From Bromus sterilis (lineage: Eukaryota > Streptophyta > Magnoliopsida > Poales > Poaceae), in the NCBI GenBank assembly GCA_950022295.1, contig OX465598.1, positions 8,556,001-8,620,000 on the forward strand: a stretch of 64,000 nt of DNA, written 5' to 3'. The stretch's first letter is position 1. Each line of letters opens with the position of its first letter. The notes beneath the pieces are model-generated. The model ran no database searches. It was given only the letters and a program-made list of their open reading frames with translations, and was not told where the DNA came from. The translations under genes and the position numbers were made by a program. Positions 59,897 through 64,000 of the stretch are shown in pieces.

Positions 59897-62800
59897 ATGG
59901 CCTCGATGGGTGGGGACCAAAGGCAGAGGATGGAGGCTGCGGCGGAGGACAAGTTCCCGGAGGGGTTGCGGGTGCTCGCCGTCGACGATGACCGCGTTTG
60001 CCTCAAGGTGCTGGAGGCCCTTCTGCGCAGCTGCAAATACCACCGTGAGTCTCTTGAATTGATCCCTTCACTTCTCTCCATTGTACTCTACGTCCTAATT
60101 AGAATCGGAGCCTTGTGAATTTGTGATCTGTTTGTTTCTGTGGGAATAACGCCTGCTGCTATATATGTAGCAACGACTGTGATGGATGCAAAGTCGGCGC
60201 TGAAGATGCTCAGATCCGGGAAGAACCAGTTCGACTTGGTGATCACCGACGTGCACATGCCGGATATGGACGGCTTCAAGCTCCTCGACCTCATCCGCCT
60301 CGAGATGGAGGATCTGCCCGTCATCAGTATACTCTCACTGCTCACTCCAAACTAAAGTCCTATTTTTCTTTCTTCTTTTGCATGCATGGATGAGCTCATA
60401 ATTGTCTTTAAGAACTGAATCTTGGCGATACTCTCATAGGATATTAATTCTGTTGGGCATCATGTGAGATCCTATATATATATTTAGGTGGATGTTATAT
60501 ATGAAACCACATACTCATGCACGACACCTAGAGCGTGTTTTAATTTGGGAAAAATGATGAGATCCCATCTAACCGTTCATCGCTCGACTGGATTAAAAGT
60601 GGGGTAGCAGAGCGGAGATGGAGCGACACATGTCTCAGTGTCGGTTCATCGCCCGAGCCAATGATCCCATCTAACCGTCCATCCAATAGATCGGATGGTT
60701 AGTGAGGCATGGGGACAAACGCGGATAGAAAAATACCTGATTATAATCATGTTGTTTTTAATAACTGGGTTGATACTTTTAGTAGCCTAGAGACATGGTC
60801 ACGAGTCTCATATAATTAGGAGACTAGCTAGATGATTTTTTTGATAGGAACTGGTTCTATTTTCGACCAATTGATGTTTTACCACTTGATTTACATGACA
60901 CATTTGAAAAGCATTGAACTGCATTTTCTGTATATAATAAGCACTTTGCCCAGAAAATATGTGCAGTTCAAAGATTTTTGTGAATTTTTTTATTTCCAAA
61001 CTAATTAAGTCACTGGTCATATGGCATGCAGTGCTATCCGTGGATCACGACAGGAAGGCTGTGATGAAGGGGATAAATCATGGAGCTTGCGACTATTTGG
61101 TGAAGCCGGTGCACACCAACGACCTCAAATACATATGGCAGCATGTTGAAAGGAGGAGAAATCCCAAAGCAATAAGCAACATTAGCAGCGATGATGATGA
61201 TGATCAGAGAGTTCAGCAAGGGACTTCTGCCAAGAGTATGGACTCATGCAATAAGACTAATGGTGGAGATGATTCTAAAGAGAAGAAAGAGAGCACACAC
61301 CTATCCAAGACCCAAAAGAAGCCAAGGGTGGACTGGAAAGATGAGTTGTTGCATAAAAAGTTTCTAGAAGCTATCAACCAGACCAGCATTGATAGTAAGA
61401 GTTCACATTTTGTGTCTCATTCGTAAACACAATTCTTCTGGTTACTCCATATTTTTTATTAATATATTTTTATTACGTATTTGTAGAGGCTACTCCAAAA
61501 AAGATATTGGAGCTGATGAATATGGATGGCATCACTAGAGAAAGTATCGCAAGTCATCTACAGGTTTATTTTTTACCTTTATTCTTAGTTTAATTGTTTG
61601 TGTTACTATTTTTCGTAGTCTAACTTTTTTCCATATATCATATATAAGTGCAAAATTTTATGTTGAGGGCCACAATGCAACATATTAGTCAAAGTTGTAG
61701 TAATGCTCCTATAATGAATCTTTATGTAATTTTAATTAGTTTCTTCCCTTCAAATGTGAAGATTATCCACACATTTTTTAGAAGTTGTTGACCCCATGCA
61801 CCAGCTTTAGTTCTTTTATTCCCACATGTCTACCGTTATTTGTTTCCCATGACCATGCATCTCATACCTGGTTATTTTGTCCATCTCTTCATTTTAGAAG
61901 TATAGGTTGTCCTTGAGAAGTGTCAGCTCAAATACATCTGGTGATGGATCTGAAAGAAGGAAATCGTGCTACAATATTAACAACCAGGGAGGGTTCATGC
62001 ATAATGATGAACATGAAACATGGCATGTGTCCTTAGGTGACCTTGCCTATTCGAGACCAAAAAATTACTCTGCAACAACTAACTTAGCTCAGCCAACGAA
62101 CATCCAAAGCAACTTCTACATGGGGTCATTCCTCCATGGTGGTAGGAGGTCGGGGTATGTGGTGCCAGAATCGCGTGATGCAAGAACATTCACCAGTTCC
62201 GGGAACAACCCCGCCAGCCTATACAACAACATACCCAATGAGAGAATTTTAGATGAATTTCCATCAGACAATTCTAGTAATTCCTATGTCAACATCATTC
62301 GTGACCTGATGCTGGAGACAAGCAAAATCAAAACATCTCCCAATCAAGGAAGCTATGCAAGTGGTGGCAAGAGGTCTATTGTGCCATCACAGGTTGACAT
62401 CCCAAGGATCAACCATCTAGGAAGCTATGAAATTTCATCTAGCCAGTTGCCTCCGCAAAATGAAATGGCACCATTCATAAGAAGCACCACATCAGTGAGT
62501 GGCTTGAATGAGCAGATGATTCCAATCAACATACCTAACAACCCAAGCTCTGTAAGGATGGTAAATACACATAGTAATGCTCGAGTGACACCATCTCACA
62601 TGGTTAATGGTGGGAGAATCACTACATCAGTGGCATGCTCCAGTGAGCAGATGCCACCATTCAACATAGGAATGAACACAAGCTCAGTAGGGATGATGTT
62701 GAAAGTTAACTCTACACCTGGTGCAAGTAGAACTTCAATACCACATACACATATGGTCAATAGTGGAAGGACAACTCCGTCACTTTCTGATCTTCAAACA

Positions 62801-62947
62801 AGCAATCTTATTGCAGTGACTCAGATGCCTGATGGTGAGGATGTAGCTGGCATTCTTCCTACGCAAGAAGGCACACTCGATCAACAACAGTTAAATGATC
62901 AAGTGAATGAAAACACTTCCTTCTCAGTGGATGAATTGTTTTTCTAG
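59897..62947 (+). CDS. Type-B response regulator (receiver + GARP/Myb-like), copy B
   Basis: Exons 59897-60044, 60171-60326, 61032-61394, 61487-61563 and 61898-62947 encode a 597-residue protein that appears identical to copy A, including D76, S104, K126 and the altered GARP helix. Only an intronic base (60990) differs near the gene. Both copies have complete promoters, splice sites and stops, so both should be expressed. The effect would be gene dosage unless one copy is silenced. Confidence 0.92.
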
Positions 62948-64000
62948 CATGATCAATGAAGTAAGAACTTCTCGCATTTCTTAATATATGTGTTGCATTT
63001 GAACTACTGAGTTGTACATGTGAAGTAAAATAACAGTTTTCTCTCATTGTAGAATTTCACCGGAGAGGAAGCAATCATGGATGGAGAATGATAAACATTT
63101 TCACAACCTGATGGTTGTTTGAGATGAACTTCCTCTTCCATAATTCATAATTTACGCGTTCTGCAAAAAAAATCATAAACATCATCCATCGGAGGCTGCG
63201 GAGGCTAAGAAAAGTCTTATGGTGGAAGATTTTACAATAGGTCTAAGCGTCATGATAATTAAGAATTTAATGTTGTTTCTAAACTTTAGTAAGAAGACAT
63301 ACTTTATATGCAAAGAGAGTCATTTACCTAGTTCTTAATGCGATAAGCCCATTTGTGGTACATCATGTTTTTACCTTGTGGTAGGGTCACTAATTGCCAT
63401 GTGTTATTCTTCATTTCGGCTACATTTTCCTCGGTAGATGTCTTGCGTGGTGCCAGGCAAGACCCATCAAGATACTAGTGAGTTGTGTGCGAAGAACTGT
63501 CGGAAAGTGTTGTGCTCTCACATAAAATATTGTTTCCTCATTAAAAAAATTTCTTATATTGGTTGGCTGAGGGCAGCGCCATAGTAGATACGGAGGTAAA
63601 TAAATTTAGTTATTCAATCATGATACAAATAGGTCGAGCGTATCCATCCCCATAGGGTCAGATGGTCTTATATCAGTTGTGCTATACAATATAGATTACA
63701 AAGGCTTGTTAAACATAATGTTCGAGGTGCATGAAATAAATAGAGAAAAACTACCAACCCAAACTTTTGTGTGATGAAGTCGATTTACCTATACAAAACA
63801 TCAACTTTTGTATTGGAATACCCCCACCCCCGCGTGCGTGTAGAAGATAGTTAGTGTTTCTATGTCACTTGCATAGGAATTATTCACACTTCATAACATT
63901 TATTCAGATAGTTTTATGAAGAAATCTTGATGCACCTTAACGATGACAAGATAATGATCATAAAATGCCATTAATGCTCGAAGAAAACATGAAACTAGGT
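62948..64000 (+). other. 3' flank of response regulator copy B
   Basis: Same as 49532-50584, with the 3' UTR intron at about 62961-63052. The right-hand boundary of unit B lies beyond the window. Confidence 0.6.

Larger units (their letters stand above)
50907..64000. repeat. Tandem duplication, unit B (truncated by the window end)
   Basis: This copy repeats unit A from its first base; position 64000 corresponds to about 50584 in unit A, so the last 320 bases are outside. By eye it differs from unit A by three substitutions and one 3-bp microsatellite change. Confidence 0.97.

Overview
The window is a nuclear segment of a monocot grass genome, most likely Pooideae (Triticeae, oat or ryegrass relatives). 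The best evidence is an intact 14-exon homogentisate geranylgeranyl transferase (HGGT) gene, whose product I recognise as very close to the barley enzyme. Also grass-like are a CACTA transposon, LINE relics, a long LTR-like block, an F-box/FBD locus and an atypical NB/LRR gene. No organelle, bacterial or CRISPR features are visible.

Layout. 1-12136: a LINE relic split by an 11.4-kb CACTA (En/Spm) element at 406-11782 with a perfect 3-bp target duplication. The element carries a TNP2-type transposase gene (two in-frame stops) and a four-exon gene with a Ulp1-like C-terminus (one in-frame stop). Each gene sits behind its own array of inverted GTGGCGCAT/ATGCGCCAC motifs. 12790-15641 (-): HGGT. 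16505-18129: a second LINE relic with a long-TIR element at its A-rich tail. About 18390-22817: LTR-like sequence (-) with its own TATA box. 23935-24709: a non-autonomous hAT element. 25259-26831 (-): F-box/FBD pseudogene. 29601-33344 (-): atypical NB/LRR gene. 34630-35440 (-): second F-box/FBD relic. 35761-37098 (+): plastid ribosomal protein bL35. 37488-64000: a nearly perfect tandem duplication of a 13.4-kb unit. Each copy holds a satellite-like array of about 740-bp monomers, a Harbinger-like element and an intact type-B response regulator gene.

Function. Apparently intact host genes are HGGT (tocotrienol synthesis, plastid), bL35c (plastid translation), the NB/LRR gene (putative immune or scaffold role; its nucleotide-binding motif is degenerate) and two identical type-B response regulators (cytokinin-type phosphorelay). 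They are unrelated neighbours, not a pathway cluster. Most of the remainder is transposon-derived. Exon boundaries were read by eye from splice consensus and reading-frame continuity; no alignment was run.
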